A stretch of 58,414 nucleotides of DNA, from contig JAEUKQ010000005.1 of assembly GCA_016794225.1 (NCBI GenBank), forward strand, positions 1-58,414, written 5' to 3'. Shown piece after piece: positions 25,387 through 34,284 of this stretch. The notes beneath the pieces are model-generated. The model had not been told where the DNA came from and did not search any database. It saw only the letters and a program-made list of their open reading frames with translations. The position numbers were made by a program, and so were the translations under genes. This stretch comes from Alphaproteobacteria bacterium. GTDB taxonomy: Bacteria > Pseudomonadota > Alphaproteobacteria > JAEUKQ01. Within the stretch, counting starts at the first letter, position 1. Every line of letters begins with the position of its first letter.

Positions 25387-26799
25387 CTATACCTGAGCGA
25401 TGCGTAGGGTATTGGTTGAACCCGGTGTTCCAAAAGGTACACCTGCTGTAACAACCAGTTTTTGACCCGGTTTAGCAAACCCTTCCTGCAAAGCGATTTT
25501 GCTGGCTTTTTCAATAACCTGACCAAAAGTATCTGCTTCAATATGATAAACGCAATGTGTACCCCATAACAACGATAAGCGTCGTGATGTGCGGATGTCG
25601 GAAGGCAGGCATATAATGGGAACTTCTGGCCGTTCCCGCGCTGCCCGTAATGTTGTTGAACCTGATGCGGTATAAGTAACAATTGCTGCTGCAGAAATGG
25701 TATGGGCAACCTGGGCGGCGGCGGCGGTAATAGCATCTGAAGCGGTTGGCTCAAGTTCAAAATGCTGTGCATCCATAATGCGTCGATATAGTGGGTCACT
25801 CTCGGTATGCATGATAATACGATTCATCATGGCCACTGCCTCAGTTGGATAAGATCCTGAAGCACTCTCAGCCGAAAGCATCACAGCATCAGCGCCGTCA
25901 TAAACGGCGGTTGCGACATCAGAGGCTTCAGCACGAGTCGGCGCTGGCGCTTGAATCATTGATTCAAGCATTTGCGTAGCAACAATAACGGGTTTGCCCA
26001 AGCGCCGGCATGTCGCAATTATTTTCTTTTGCACCGCTGGTATAGATTCTGGGGGCATCTCAACACCCAAATCACCACGGGCAACCATAACCGCTTGCCC
26101 TAGTTTCACAAGCTCATCTAGACGATCAACAGCAGATGGTTTTTCGATCTTCACAATGATTCCTGCGCGACCATTGATAATTTGCGCGGCCTCGATCACA
26201 TCTTCGGGTCGTTGGACGAACGATAAGGCCACCCAGTCAACACCAAGATCAAGACCAAAACTAAGGTCTTCCCGATCTTTTTTTGTTAAAGCAGACAAGG
26301 GCAAAACGAGTGAAGGGATATTAACCCCTTTACGATCACTTAATTTACCGCCGATAACAACGGTAGTTGTTACTTCATTTTTGCCTAGTTCCTGAACTTT
26401 AAGCCGAATTTTCCCGTCATCAAGCAGCAAGTCGGTGCCCAGTTTTAGGGCAGCAAGAATATCGGCATGAGGAAAATTAACGCGTTCGGCCGATCCCAAA
26501 TCGGTTTTCAGATCCAGTTTAAATTTCTGCCCTTGTTGTAATGTTACGGCGCTGTTGACAAATTGACCCACCCTTAGCTTTGGTCCTTGCAGATCAAGCA
26601 TGATACCAATAGGGCGGTTCCATTTTTTTTCCACATCACGAATAATTTGATAGCGTTGCTGATGATCCTGGTGCGTGCCATGGCTGAAATTTAAGCGAAA
26701 AACATCGGCTCCGGCCAGAAAAAGCTGCTCAATCATGGTGGCAGATGAACTAGCTGGGCCAAGTGTTGCAACAATTTTAGCGCGGCGGTCACGTTTCAT
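25387..26799 (-). CDS. pyk: Pyruvate kinase
   Basis: Converts phosphoenolpyruvate and ADP to pyruvate and ATP, the last step of glycolysis. The 470-residue protein shows RAKIVATLGPASS, DVFRLNFSHG, MLDLQGPKLRVG, the active-site region IIVKIEKPSAVDRLDEL, VMVARGDLGVEMP, PVIVATQMLESM and DAVMLSAESASG. The C-terminal domain ends in VVTAGVPFGTPGSTNTLRI. It is convergent with sspB (20-base gap). The family start is as expected. Confidence 0.96.
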   Translation of the reverse strand: MKRDRRAKIVATLGPASSSATMIEQLFLAGADVFRLNFSHGTHQDHQQRYQIIRDVEKKWNRPIGIMLDLQGPKLRVGQFVNSAVTLQQGQKFKLDLKTDLGSAERVNFPHADILAALKLGTDLLLDDGKIRLKVQELGKNEVTTTVVIGGKLSDRKGVNIPSLVLPLSALTKKDREDLSFGLDLGVDWVALSFVQRPEDVIEAAQIINGRAGIIVKIEKPSAVDRLDELVKLGQAVMVARGDLGVEMPPESIPAVQKKIIATCRRLGKPVIVATQMLESMIQAPAPTRAEASDVATAVYDGADAVMLSAESASGSYPTEAVAMMNRIIMHTESDPLYRRIMDAQHFELEPTASDAITAAAAQVAHTISAAAIVTYTASGSTTLRAARERPEVPIICLPSDIRTSRRLSLLWGTHCVYHIEADTFGQVIEKASKIALQEGFAKPGQKLVVTAGVPFGTPGSTNTLRIAQV

Positions 26800-26947
26800 T
26801 GATTTTTTCCCTACATTTATCCAATTAATCTTAGCAAAAGACCAATTGTACGATAATGAGATACAGATTATATTTTTTCAAAAGCTAATCCTAGTTGGAA
26901 ATGGTGTTTTTGGTCAAGCACGAACCTGTGGGGGTAGAAGATTTGAG

Positions 26948-27712
26948 ATGATCTTATTACGTGAAAATGATGCACCAGCTTATCAATTTTATATGGGCTC
27001 AGACGATAATCCCTGGATTGTTTTGGGGGATCACGCCGGGTGGCTGTTTCCTAAAGGGAACGATTTTGCTTTATCCACACTAGACCGACAGCGCCATATT
27101 ACATACGATTTGGGTGTACAAAAACTGTTATCTACCTTATCTACACAGTTTTCTGCGCATGTTATAATGGGCAATTATTCACGTTTGGTAATCGATTTAA
27201 ATAGACCCCTGAACCATCCAACATCGATTATTCAGGTCAGTGATAATACGACCATATCTGCAAATTACCATCTATCAGAGCGAGAATGTTATGCGCGTCA
27301 AGATCAGATATTCTGGCCTTATCATTATCAAATTCAGCGGGTGATAGAGCGCATGATCACCCGAGGCATAACACCAAATTTATTATCAATTCACAGTTTT
27401 TGTCCCAAGTTACAAGGGCAAGAGCCAAGACCCTGGTCTGCTGGAGTTTTATGGAATCTTGATGAAAGGCTAGCGTTAAAACTTTATAACTTCCTGTTAA
27501 CAGAAACCGGTTGGATGATCGGGCAGAATGAACCATATAGCGGACGTGATCCATGCGCTTTTACGCTTCCATTCCATGCCGAACCTCTAGGGTTGCCACA
27601 TGCCTTACTTGAAATACGGCAGGATATGTTGGAATCTCAAAAGCAAGTTCAAGAATGGGTTGATTTAATAAAAATTTTTATGACGAATCATGTTGTGATG
27701 CAAAAAACGTAA
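26948..27712 (+). CDS. N-formylglutamate amidohydrolase family protein
   Basis: A 254-residue protein of the FGase fold. It has DNPWIVLGDHAGWLFP (metal-binding DH with nearby residues), GNYSRLVIDLNRPL, YHYQIQRVIERMI, LLSIHSFCPKLQG, RPWSAGVLWN, and NEPYSGRD near the end. Family members release glutamate from N-formylglutamate in histidine breakdown, but many alphaproteobacterial relatives next to pyk are uncharacterised. ATG 26948 is chosen because homology-like sequence begins there; the frame is open further upstream into the pyk start region. It contains a cluster of DnaA-box-like sequences (27071-27145). Confidence 0.85.
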   Translation: MILLRENDAPAYQFYMGSDDNPWIVLGDHAGWLFPKGNDFALSTLDRQRHITYDLGVQKLLSTLSTQFSAHVIMGNYSRLVIDLNRPLNHPTSIIQVSDNTTISANYHLSERECYARQDQIFWPYHYQIQRVIERMITRGITPNLLSIHSFCPKLQGQEPRPWSAGVLWNLDERLALKLYNFLLTETGWMIGQNEPYSGRDPCAFTLPFHAEPLGLPHALLEIRQDMLESQKQVQEWVDLIKIFMTNHVVMQKT

Positions 27713-27851
27713 ATCAACACTTATGAAAATGCGACTTGTCAATAAAAAACCTTGGTTTTAATAATTATTGTCAAAAACAGTTGTGATCACTAGGAAATGT
27801 ATTTATGGTACAATCGCTTTTGCTTTATTAACGCGTATTTTGGGGCTAATC

Positions 27852-28094
27852 ATGACGCAAATTGGTGGAGTTACTGGCGAACAGCTACGTTCGTTTATTG
27901 AAAGAATTGAAAAATTAGAACAGGAAAAAGCTGATCTGATGCAACATATTCGCGATGTGTATGCTGAAGCAAAAGGTTCTGGCTACGATGCTAAAATAAT
28001 GCGGCAAATTGTCCGCCTTCGCAAAATGGAAGATCAGGCACGCCGCGAGCAGGAAGAATTGCTTGATCTTTATAAAAACGCCGTTGGACTATAA
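27852..28094 (+). CDS. gapR: GapR-like nucleoid-associated protein (DUF2312)
   Basis: An 80-residue protein with the family core QLRSFIERIEKLEQEKADL, DVYAEAKGSGYDAKIMRQIVRLRK and a C-terminal helix EELLDLYKNAVGL. GapR of Caulobacter is an essential dimeric or tetrameric protein that binds overtwisted, AT-rich DNA ahead of replication forks and highly transcribed genes and stimulates gyrase. ATG 27852 is chosen because GGGG lies 6 bases before it and family members begin at this point; the open frame extends to a TTG at 27768. Confidence 0.9.
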   Translation: MTQIGGVTGEQLRSFIERIEKLEQEKADLMQHIRDVYAEAKGSGYDAKIMRQIVRLRKMEDQARREQEELLDLYKNAVGL

Positions 28095-28183
28095 CGTTTT
28101 AGATCAAGGCTTAAAAACCAATCTTATCCGGAAATATTCAATAGCGTGTTTAAAACCAGCCAATTTGTTTTGATAGGCTACGG

Positions 28184-29221
28184 CTACTTGGCTATCTTAA
28201 GCGATTCATCCCAATGATGACAAGCAACCCAATGATTGGGTTCAATTTGTTCAAGGGGTGGTGTTTTCTGAGCGCATACATCCGTAGCCAAAGGACAACG
28301 CGTACGGAAAGCGCAACCACTTGGGGGGTTAAGCGGTGATGGTAGCTCGCCCGAAATAACCGTATGCTTTTTCTTTTGTTCTTTGTTTGGATCGGGTAGG
28401 GGAACAGCAGAAATAAGGGCGCGGGTATATGGATGTCTTGGGTTGGCATATAATCGGTCACGATCGGTTAATTCCACGACCTTGCCCAAATACAAAACCA
28501 TAATCCTGTGGCTGATATGCCTGACAACACTAAGGTTATGTGAAATAAAAATTAACGACAGGTTTTTTTCACGCTGCAAATCCATCAGCAGGTTAACAAT
28601 TTGTGCCTGAATAGACACATCAAGTGCGCTGACCGGCTCGTCACAAATAATAAGTTCTGGGTTGTTAATCATGGCACGGGCAATGCCAATGCGTTGACAT
28701 TGTCCCCCAGAAAATTCGTGGGGGTAGCGGTTAATCTGATCAGGTAACAAGCCCATTTTTGCCATCATATCCTGAACAATCTTTTTCATATCATGGTTGC
28801 GCAGGTTTGGCTGAAATGTACGTAGGGGTTCGGCGATGATTTCGCCAACGGTCATACGTGGGTTTAACGAGGCAAGCGGGTCTTGAAAAATAATTTGCAA
28901 TTCGCGACGTTTTTGCCGTAATTCATTGGGGGATAGGGTGATAAGATTTTGATTCTTCCAAATAACATCGCCCTGAATATTCGGCAGCAAACGTAAAATT
29001 GCCCGCCCAAGGGTTGATTTTCCACAACCAGATTCGCCAACCAGACCTAGTGTTTCACCAGCACCTAAAGTAAAAGAAACGCCATCGACAGCTTTTAATA
29101 AAGCTTTGGGCTGGCTGCTTAGCATTCTTTTTCCAATCGGAAAATGAACCTTTAGGTTATTAACAGAAAGGATAGTAGCAGGGGGGGGGGATTGGGTGTT
29201 ATTTAAAAATTCAGATGACAT
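28184..29221 (-). CDS. oppF: Oligopeptide/dipeptide ABC transporter ATPase OppF
   Basis: ATPase subunit of a peptide importer. The 345-residue protein has Walker [11 protein letters not shown]-loop [12 protein letters not shown], signature [14 protein letters not shown], Walker [13 protein letters not shown], and the C-terminal oligo-HPY domain ([30 protein letters not shown]) with Cys residues like those of the iron-sulfur-type loop. The start overlaps oppD by 19 bases. Codons 12-15 (Ser-Pro-Pro-Pro) contain an uninterrupted run of ten C on the coding strand, a potential slippage site. Confidence 0.95.
   Translation of the reverse strand: MSSEFLNNTQSPPPATILSVNNLKVHFPIGKRMLSSQPKALLKAVDGVSFTLGAGETLGLVGESGCGKSTLGRAILRLLPNIQGDVIWKNQNLITLSPNELRQKRRELQIIFQDPLASLNPRMTVGEIIAEPLRTFQPNLRNHDMKKIVQDMMAKMGLLPDQINRYPHEFSGGQCQRIGIARAMINNPELIICDEPVSALDVSIQAQIVNLLMDLQREKNLSLIFISHNLSVVRHISHRIMVLYLGKVVELTDRDRLYANPRHPYTRALISAVPLPDPNKEQKKKHTVISGELPSPLNPPSGCAFRTRCPLATDVCAQKTPPLEQIEPNHWVACHHWDESLKIAK
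29181..29190. repeat. Homopolymer G10 tract (C10 on the coding strand of oppF)
   Basis: Ten consecutive G on the plus strand, inside the 5' end of oppF. It is the longest G or C run I found in this AT-rich window. In the given sequence the frame is intact; a change of one base would stop OppF early. Confidence 0.95.
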
Positions 29222-30177
29222 GTTTTATACCGTTGAGGGGCAATTTGGCGAAATTCAGGTTTGCTGCTGATACAAATATCTTGCCGATATTGGCAACGAT
29301 CAGCAAAAGAACAACCAATGGGTAAGTGTTGTAAGTTTGGTGGTTGGCCAGCGATTGTTTGCAAGCGATCGGTCTTAACATCCAAGCGTGGCATCGATTT
29401 AAGCAGACCCATAGTATAGGGATGTTGCGGGTTATAGAAAATGTCTTGAACAGTTCCCTGTTCAACTATCCGCCCGGCATACATAACTAAAACGCGGTCA
29501 CATAAGCCGGCAATAACACCCAAATCGTGGGTAATCAAAACCATAGCGTTGCTTTTTGTACGTTTTAACGTGCGCATTAGCTCAAGAATTTGGGCTTGAA
29601 TAGTTACATCTAAGGCGGTTGTTGGCTCGTCAGCAATAAGTAATTGTGGTTGACATAACAATGCCATAGCAATCATAACCCGCTGGCGCATGCCACCTGA
29701 AAATTCGTGTGGGTACATAGAAATGCGTTGTGCGGCACTGGGAATTTGTACTTTTTCAAGTAATTGGACGGCTTGTTGACGCGCCTCGGTCCGCGACATA
29801 TTGCGGTGAATTTCAAGCACTTCGGTCATTTGTCGTTCTACCGTTAAATACGGATTAAGCGAGGTCATCGGGTCTTGAAAAATCATCGACATATGACGCC
29901 CCCGGATTTTATCTAACTTATCCCGAGATAAGCCAAGTAAATCAATATCACGATAACGAATAACCCCGGTGGCAGTACCATTTGTGGCAAGCAATCCCAT
30001 AACAGACATAAAAACCTGACTTTTGCCTGAACCTGATTCGCCAACGACACCAACAACTTCACCGTCATTAACAGTAAACGAAATATTATTAACGGCTTTG
30101 ACCGGCCCTTCGGGTGTTTTAAAAACAACCTTAAGATTTTCAACCGACAATATGGGTTTGTTTGTCATGTCGTTCAC
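29203..30177 (-). CDS. oppD: Oligopeptide/dipeptide ABC transporter ATPase OppD
   Basis: Second ATPase of the importer, 324 residues. Walker A GESGSGKSQ, Q-loop FQDPMTSLNPYL, signature FSGGMRQRVMIAMA, Walker B LLIADEPTTALD, H-loop ITHDLGV, and the oligo-HPY C-terminus (YNPQHPYTMGLLKSMP, GCSFADRCQYRQDIC). The start overlaps the oppC stop as ATGA, so the genes are coupled. Confidence 0.95.
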   Translation of the reverse strand: MNDMTNKPILSVENLKVVFKTPEGPVKAVNNISFTVNDGEVVGVVGESGSGKSQVFMSVMGLLATNGTATGVIRYRDIDLLGLSRDKLDKIRGRHMSMIFQDPMTSLNPYLTVERQMTEVLEIHRNMSRTEARQQAVQLLEKVQIPSAAQRISMYPHEFSGGMRQRVMIAMALLCQPQLLIADEPTTALDVTIQAQILELMRTLKRTKSNAMVLITHDLGVIAGLCDRVLVMYAGRIVEQGTVQDIFYNPQHPYTMGLLKSMPRLDVKTDRLQTIAGQPPNLQHLPIGCSFADRCQYRQDICISSKPEFRQIAPQRYKTCHLNF

Positions 30178-31073
30178 CGGTCTTTCGGATCAAGGGCATC
30201 GCGCAGCCCGTCACCAATAAAATTAAAGCAGAATAGCGTGGCCATCAGAAACAAAGACGGAAATACAAGTGCCCACCATGAACTATCCATTGTTTGAACA
30301 CCCTCGCTAATCAGTAATCCCCAGCTGGTGTTTGGTTCTTGTACACCTAAACCCAAAAAACTGACAAAGGATTCAACTAAAATAACGGAAGGAATGGTGA
30401 GTGTACAATAAATTGCAACTGGCCCAAGCAAATTTGGAATAACATGACGACGGATAATGTTAAATGTTGAAACGCCGCCGGCAACTGCGGCTTCAACAAA
30501 TTCCTTGCGCCGCAAACTAATAGCCTGACCACGAACAATACGTGCCATATCCAGCCAGGTAATTGCCCCGATTGCCACGTAAATGAGCAAAATATCCCGA
30601 CCAAAAGCCACCGTTAACATAATAATAAAAAACATGAAGGGCATTGCATAAAGGATATCGACAAAACGCATCATTAGGTTATCAAGGCGTCCACCAACAA
30701 AACCTGCAATTGCCCCCCATAAAACCCCAATAACAAGGCTTACTAAGGTTGCAACTAAGCCAACGGATAATGATACGCGTCCGCCATAAAGTGTCCGCAC
30801 AAAAAGGTCGCGCCCGTTGCGTTCGGTGCCAAAATAATGACCATTTTCAAAAGAAGGTGGACTTGAAAAATTGTCATAATCAACATCGTCGAACTCATAA
30901 GAGCTTAGATAAGGCGCAAGAAGGCATAGCAACACAATAATTGCCAGTAAAATTAAACTAAACAGGCTGGCGTAATTGCGCCGCAAACGGCGCCAGGCAT
31001 TGCCCCATAATCCACGACTTTTCACAACAATTTTGCTACTGGATGGGGGAAGGGAAACGGGTTCAGTCTTCAT
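30174..31073 (-). CDS. oppC: Oligopeptide ABC transporter permease OppC
   Basis: A 299-residue inner-membrane permease. The cytoplasmic N-terminus (SRGLWGNAWRRLRRNYA) is followed by a first helix, then the family segment HYFGTERNGRDLFVRTLYGGRVSLSVG. Next come the remaining helices and the EAA loop (EFVEAAVAGGVSTFNIIRRHVIPN), and the end is FIGDGLRDALDPKDR. The start overlaps the oppB stop as TAATG. Confidence 0.95.
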   Translation of the reverse strand: MKTEPVSLPPSSSKIVVKSRGLWGNAWRRLRRNYASLFSLILLAIIVLLCLLAPYLSSYEFDDVDYDNFSSPPSFENGHYFGTERNGRDLFVRTLYGGRVSLSVGLVATLVSLVIGVLWGAIAGFVGGRLDNLMMRFVDILYAMPFMFFIIMLTVAFGRDILLIYVAIGAITWLDMARIVRGQAISLRRKEFVEAAVAGGVSTFNIIRRHVIPNLLGPVAIYCTLTIPSVILVESFVSFLGLGVQEPNTSWGLLISEGVQTMDSSWWALVFPSLFLMATLFCFNFIGDGLRDALDPKDR

Positions 31074-31993
31074 TAGTCGTACCTTACCTTCGGGTCAAGG
31101 AAACCATAAATAATATCCACCACTAAATTAAAGAAAACAATCAATGCGCCGTATAAAATTGTTACCCCCATAACCATAGGGTAATCCCGATTTAAAGCGC
31201 CTTGAACAAAATGGCGGCCAATTCCTGGAATATTAAAAGTTTGCTCAATAATAATTGAACCTGTAATAATACCTGCAACGGCAGGCCCAATATAGGATAA
31301 AACAGGAACCATGGCCGGTTTTAAACTGTGGCGCAAAATAGCCAAGCGTTCAGAAAGCCCTTTTGCACGCGCTGTACGCACATAGTTGCTACGTAAAACC
31401 TCAATCATCGAACCGCGCATTAGGCGCGCAATAATGGCAATTTGTGGCAATGAAAGGGCAATAATCGGCATGATCAGGGATGTCCAATTGTCATCATCCC
31501 AGCCAATTGGCAACCATTTTAGCAGCACCCCAAAGACAAGGGTCATAAAAGGGGCGGTAACGAATGTTGGGATGGTAATGCCAAACATGGCAACCGTCAT
31601 AACTGTATAATCGGTTGGCGTATTTTGCCTAAGCGCCGCAAGAATTCCAAGGGAAACACCGATAAGAAGGGCTAATAAAATAGCAATCCCACCAATTTGG
31701 GCGGACACTGGAAAACCCAGCCCTATAAGTTCGTTAACGGTGAAGTCCTTGTACTTATAGGATGGTCCTAAATCACCCTGCAAAATATTGCCCAGATAAC
31801 GCACATATTGTTCGGGCAAGCTTTCGTCCAGGTGATATACCTTGTTGATATTTGCCAGTATCTCGGGCGCAACCGGGCGCTCTTTACTAAAAGGGCCGCC
31901 TGGGGCAATACGCATCAAGAAAAAAGCAATTGTAATAATTAGCAGCAGTGTGGGCACAGCCCAAAACAACCGCTTTAGCGTAAAATAAAACAT
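31073..31993 (-). CDS. oppB: Oligopeptide ABC transporter permease OppB
   Basis: A 306-residue permease with six helices, an N-terminal LKRLFWAVPTLLLIITIAFF, the segment APGGPFSKE, the EAA loop (YVRTARAKGLSERLAILRHSLKPA), the GSIIIEQTFNIPGIGR signature and the end DIIYGFLDPKVRYD. It is the second gene of the operon, separated from oppA by a strong hairpin terminator that should lower its expression relative to oppA. Confidence 0.95.
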   Translation of the reverse strand: MFYFTLKRLFWAVPTLLLIITIAFFLMRIAPGGPFSKERPVAPEILANINKVYHLDESLPEQYVRYLGNILQGDLGPSYKYKDFTVNELIGLGFPVSAQIGGIAILLALLIGVSLGILAALRQNTPTDYTVMTVAMFGITIPTFVTAPFMTLVFGVLLKWLPIGWDDDNWTSLIMPIIALSLPQIAIIARLMRGSMIEVLRSNYVRTARAKGLSERLAILRHSLKPAMVPVLSYIGPAVAGIITGSIIIEQTFNIPGIGRHFVQGALNRDYPMVMGVTILYGALIVFFNLVVDIIYGFLDPKVRYD

Positions 31994-32007
31994 TGAATGC
32001 CTAAGAA

Positions 32008-32048
32008 AATTAAAAAAACCTGTTGTGCATGAAAATGCACAACAGGTT
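32008..32048 (-). terminator. Terminator or attenuator between oppA and oppB
   Basis: On the minus strand, arms AACCTGTTGTGCAT and ATGCACAACAGGTT (32035-32048 and 32017-32030) form a perfect 14-base-pair stem with a 4-base loop, followed by a seven-T run and more AT. It sits in the 63-base gap between oppA and oppB, so it should stop most transcripts after oppA and let part read through to oppBCDF. Confidence 0.9.
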
Positions 32049-32056
32049 CAGGGTAT

Positions 32057-33646
32057 TTACTTCAAGGAAAGATAACGGGTTAAATGAAACCCTTGAACGT
32101 TATCCTGCCATCCTTGAACATTTGGTTTTACCATCGCCTTAGTTACATAAAAGAAAATAGGAATCAATGGTAGATCATCCAAGAATATTTTTTCAGCTTG
32201 CTGTAAAAGAAGGTTGCGTTGTTTTGCATCCTGCGTAACAGCTGCTTTTTTTAACAGTTCGTCAAATTTTGGGTTCTTATAACGAACGTTGTTGGCTTTA
32301 CCAGCGTTTGAAGCAAACATAGACAAAAAGTTTTCAGCATCTAAATAATCGCCAATCCAACCAGCACGAGCAACTTGATACGTACCTTGATCGCGGCTAT
32401 CCAAATAAACCTTCCATTCTTGGTTGGTAATAGTTGTTTCAACACCCAAAACCTTTTTCCACATTGCTTGAATGGCCACAGCAATAAGCTTATGCTGTTC
32501 ACTTGTATTAAATAGAATCTCAACCTTCAATACTTTCTGTGGGCCATAACCGGCTTCGGCATACAATTTCTTGGCCATGGCTTCGCGTTCAGCCTGGGTC
32601 ATTTTGGCATAATCAAGCTGTTGCTGCTGGTAGCCTGGAACCCCAGGTGGTACCCATCCATAAGCAGGAACCTGCCCTTGTTTGGTTACCTTTTCGGTAA
32701 TGATATTACGGTCAATAGCTAAGGACAATGCATGGCGCAGTTTTGCTTGTTGTCCAAGTGGAGCCTTATCCATATTAATACCATAATAATAGGTACCAAA
32801 GTATTCGGATATGCGTGCTTCACTGGCTAAGTTCTTTTTAATAAAATCCATCTGATCGCTTGGGATATCGTAGGTTACATGTAATTCCCCAGCCTGATAG
32901 CGCTTGAATTCTTCGGCCTGAGATTCGATGGGATAATAATAAACCGTATCAATCTTAACCGTATTTGCCGCATGGAAATGCGGGTTCTTTTTAAGCACGA
33001 TCCGTGATTGTGGAATCCATTCAACAATCATATAAGCGCCATTGGAAACAGAATTTTCTGGCTTTGTCCATTGATTGCCATACTTTTCAACCGTGGCTTT
33101 ATGCACCGGCCAGGATGCATGGTGTTGCAACGACGCCAAGAAGTAAGGTGTTGATGCCTTAAGGGTAATTTGCAAAGTACGATCATCGATCGCTTTTACG
33201 CCCAACTTGCTAATATCTTTTTCTGCACCTGTGCGAATTTCTTCGTTATTCAGGATTGGGTCAGTAATCCAGGCATATTCAGCGGCAGTAGCTGGGTTTG
33301 CAAGGCGTTGGAACGAATAAACAAAATCATGTGCGGTAACAGGGTCACCGTTTGACCATTTGGCATTGGCGCGCAGGTAAAACGTATATACCGTACCATC
33401 CGCACTAATTGACCAGCGTTCCGCAACACCAGGCACTGTTTCAGCCTTAGGGCCATAGGTAACCAAGCCTTCAAACATATCGGTTGCAATGTAAGCTTCG
33501 CTGACGCCTGTGGATAATTGTACGTCAAGGGTTTCTGGCTCAGCACCAAGACCACGGTGCAAAACCTGTTGTGCATTGGCCGATGCTGCGCCCATGGCAA
33601 TTGCCGAGGCAAGAGCAAGCGCCGACCAATTAAATAACTTCTTCAT
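32057..33646 (-). CDS. oppA: Periplasmic oligopeptide-binding protein OppA
   Basis: A 529-residue SBP family 5 protein. The signal peptide is KKLFNWSALALASAIAMGA, with cleavage likely after ASANA. The mature part begins QQVLHRGLGAEPETLDVQ and carries the family signature near AERWSISADGTVYTFYLRANAKWSNGDPVTAHDFVYSFQR (residues about 70-110, given here only as landmarks), then the usual two-lobed fold. It captures peptides in the periplasm for OppBCDF. GGGAGGTTCTGA before the ATG is a strong ribosome binding site. First gene of the operon. Confidence 0.95.
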   Translation of the reverse strand: MKKLFNWSALALASAIAMGAASANAQQVLHRGLGAEPETLDVQLSTGVSEAYIATDMFEGLVTYGPKAETVPGVAERWSISADGTVYTFYLRANAKWSNGDPVTAHDFVYSFQRLANPATAAEYAWITDPILNNEEIRTGAEKDISKLGVKAIDDRTLQITLKASTPYFLASLQHHASWPVHKATVEKYGNQWTKPENSVSNGAYMIVEWIPQSRIVLKKNPHFHAANTVKIDTVYYYPIESQAEEFKRYQAGELHVTYDIPSDQMDFIKKNLASEARISEYFGTYYYGINMDKAPLGQQAKLRHALSLAIDRNIITEKVTKQGQVPAYGWVPPGVPGYQQQQLDYAKMTQAEREAMAKKLYAEAGYGPQKVLKVEILFNTSEQHKLIAVAIQAMWKKVLGVETTITNQEWKVYLDSRDQGTYQVARAGWIGDYLDAENFLSMFASNAGKANNVRYKNPKFDELLKKAAVTQDAKQRNLLLQQAEKIFLDDLPLIPIFFYVTKAMVKPNVQGWQDNVQGFHLTRYLSLK

Positions 33647-34192
33647 TCAGAACCTCCCAAATCTGTAGGATAATGATAATAAAACACTGGTTTCTTCAAT
33701 ATTTATATCTTGAGTCAGGTTCATACAAACGTAAAACAACCAAGAATTTCATACGACCCAGAACCAGATAATCGATTGAAACAAAACCAACCTTACCATT
33801 TTGATAAAATTTATTCCGAAGTGCAATGAATTTTTTTACATGTTGGGAAACCTTGGTTTATAAGGGTACTTTCATCAAGGCTTACCGATTGTAAAAATAA
33901 TTTATTTTTATAAATGTTGTTTATTTCGTTTTTCAGCAGAAATTTTGTATTTTCTTTTCAAAAAATTTAATCACAAATATTTAAATGATAATTCGCAAAA
34001 ACCTGTTTTGTCTTTTATCAGGATAGAAGCAAAAATTATCAAAAATATTTTTGTTGTGATACTGATGTTAAATTTGCAGCCAATATGATTGAATGTTCAA
34101 GGCTGAAAGGTCATTTCGAATGGTTCTAGAGTTTATTGACCTTACCATATTTGATATTAAGATGTTGGATAGCTTAATATGTGAATGCCAAT
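33647..34192. other. Long AT-rich intergenic region between oppA and the beta-lactamase-like gene
   Basis: About 550 bases without a supported gene, very AT-rich. It must hold the oppA promoter (minus strand) and the promoter of the gene at 34285. I could not identify a convincing -35/-10 pair, riboswitch or RNA gene in it. Confidence 0.5.
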
Positions 34193-34276
34193 ATGGAAAT
34201 AGAACAAGAAAAAGGGTTTAGAGAATCCAAGCGCGTAAATCGCCAAAAAATTTATAAGATGCTTAAAAAAATATAG
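34193..34276 (+). CDS. Possible 27-residue leader peptide
   Basis: ATG 34193 to TAG 34276 encodes a very basic peptide (MEIEQEKGFRESKRVNRQKI plus seven more residues). Its stop codon overlaps the AGGAGA site of the next gene, which would couple translation. No clear ribosome binding site stands before its own ATG, so it may be chance or the remnant of a lost gene. Confidence 0.25.
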   Translation: MEIEQEKGFRESKRVNRQKIYKMLKKI

Positions 34277-34284
34277 GAGAAAAG

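Noticed and set aside
26675-26947. N-terminal extension of the N-formylglutamate amidohydrolase frame
   Set aside because: The extension overlaps the 5' end of pyk and does not look like the family; ATG 26948 gives a normal N-terminus.
27768-27851. 28-residue hydrophobic extension of GapR
   Set aside because: Family members start at the second Met, which has its own GGGG site; the extension would cover the likely promoter region.
28166-28195. Imperfect hairpin GATAGGC ... GGCTATC at the end of oppF
   Set aside because: The arms mismatch and no T-run follows, so I did not call it a terminator of oppF or gapR.
33509-33517. Single perfect TGTGGATAA (DnaA box) in oppA
   Set aside because: An isolated box within a coding region is expected by chance and shows no cluster.
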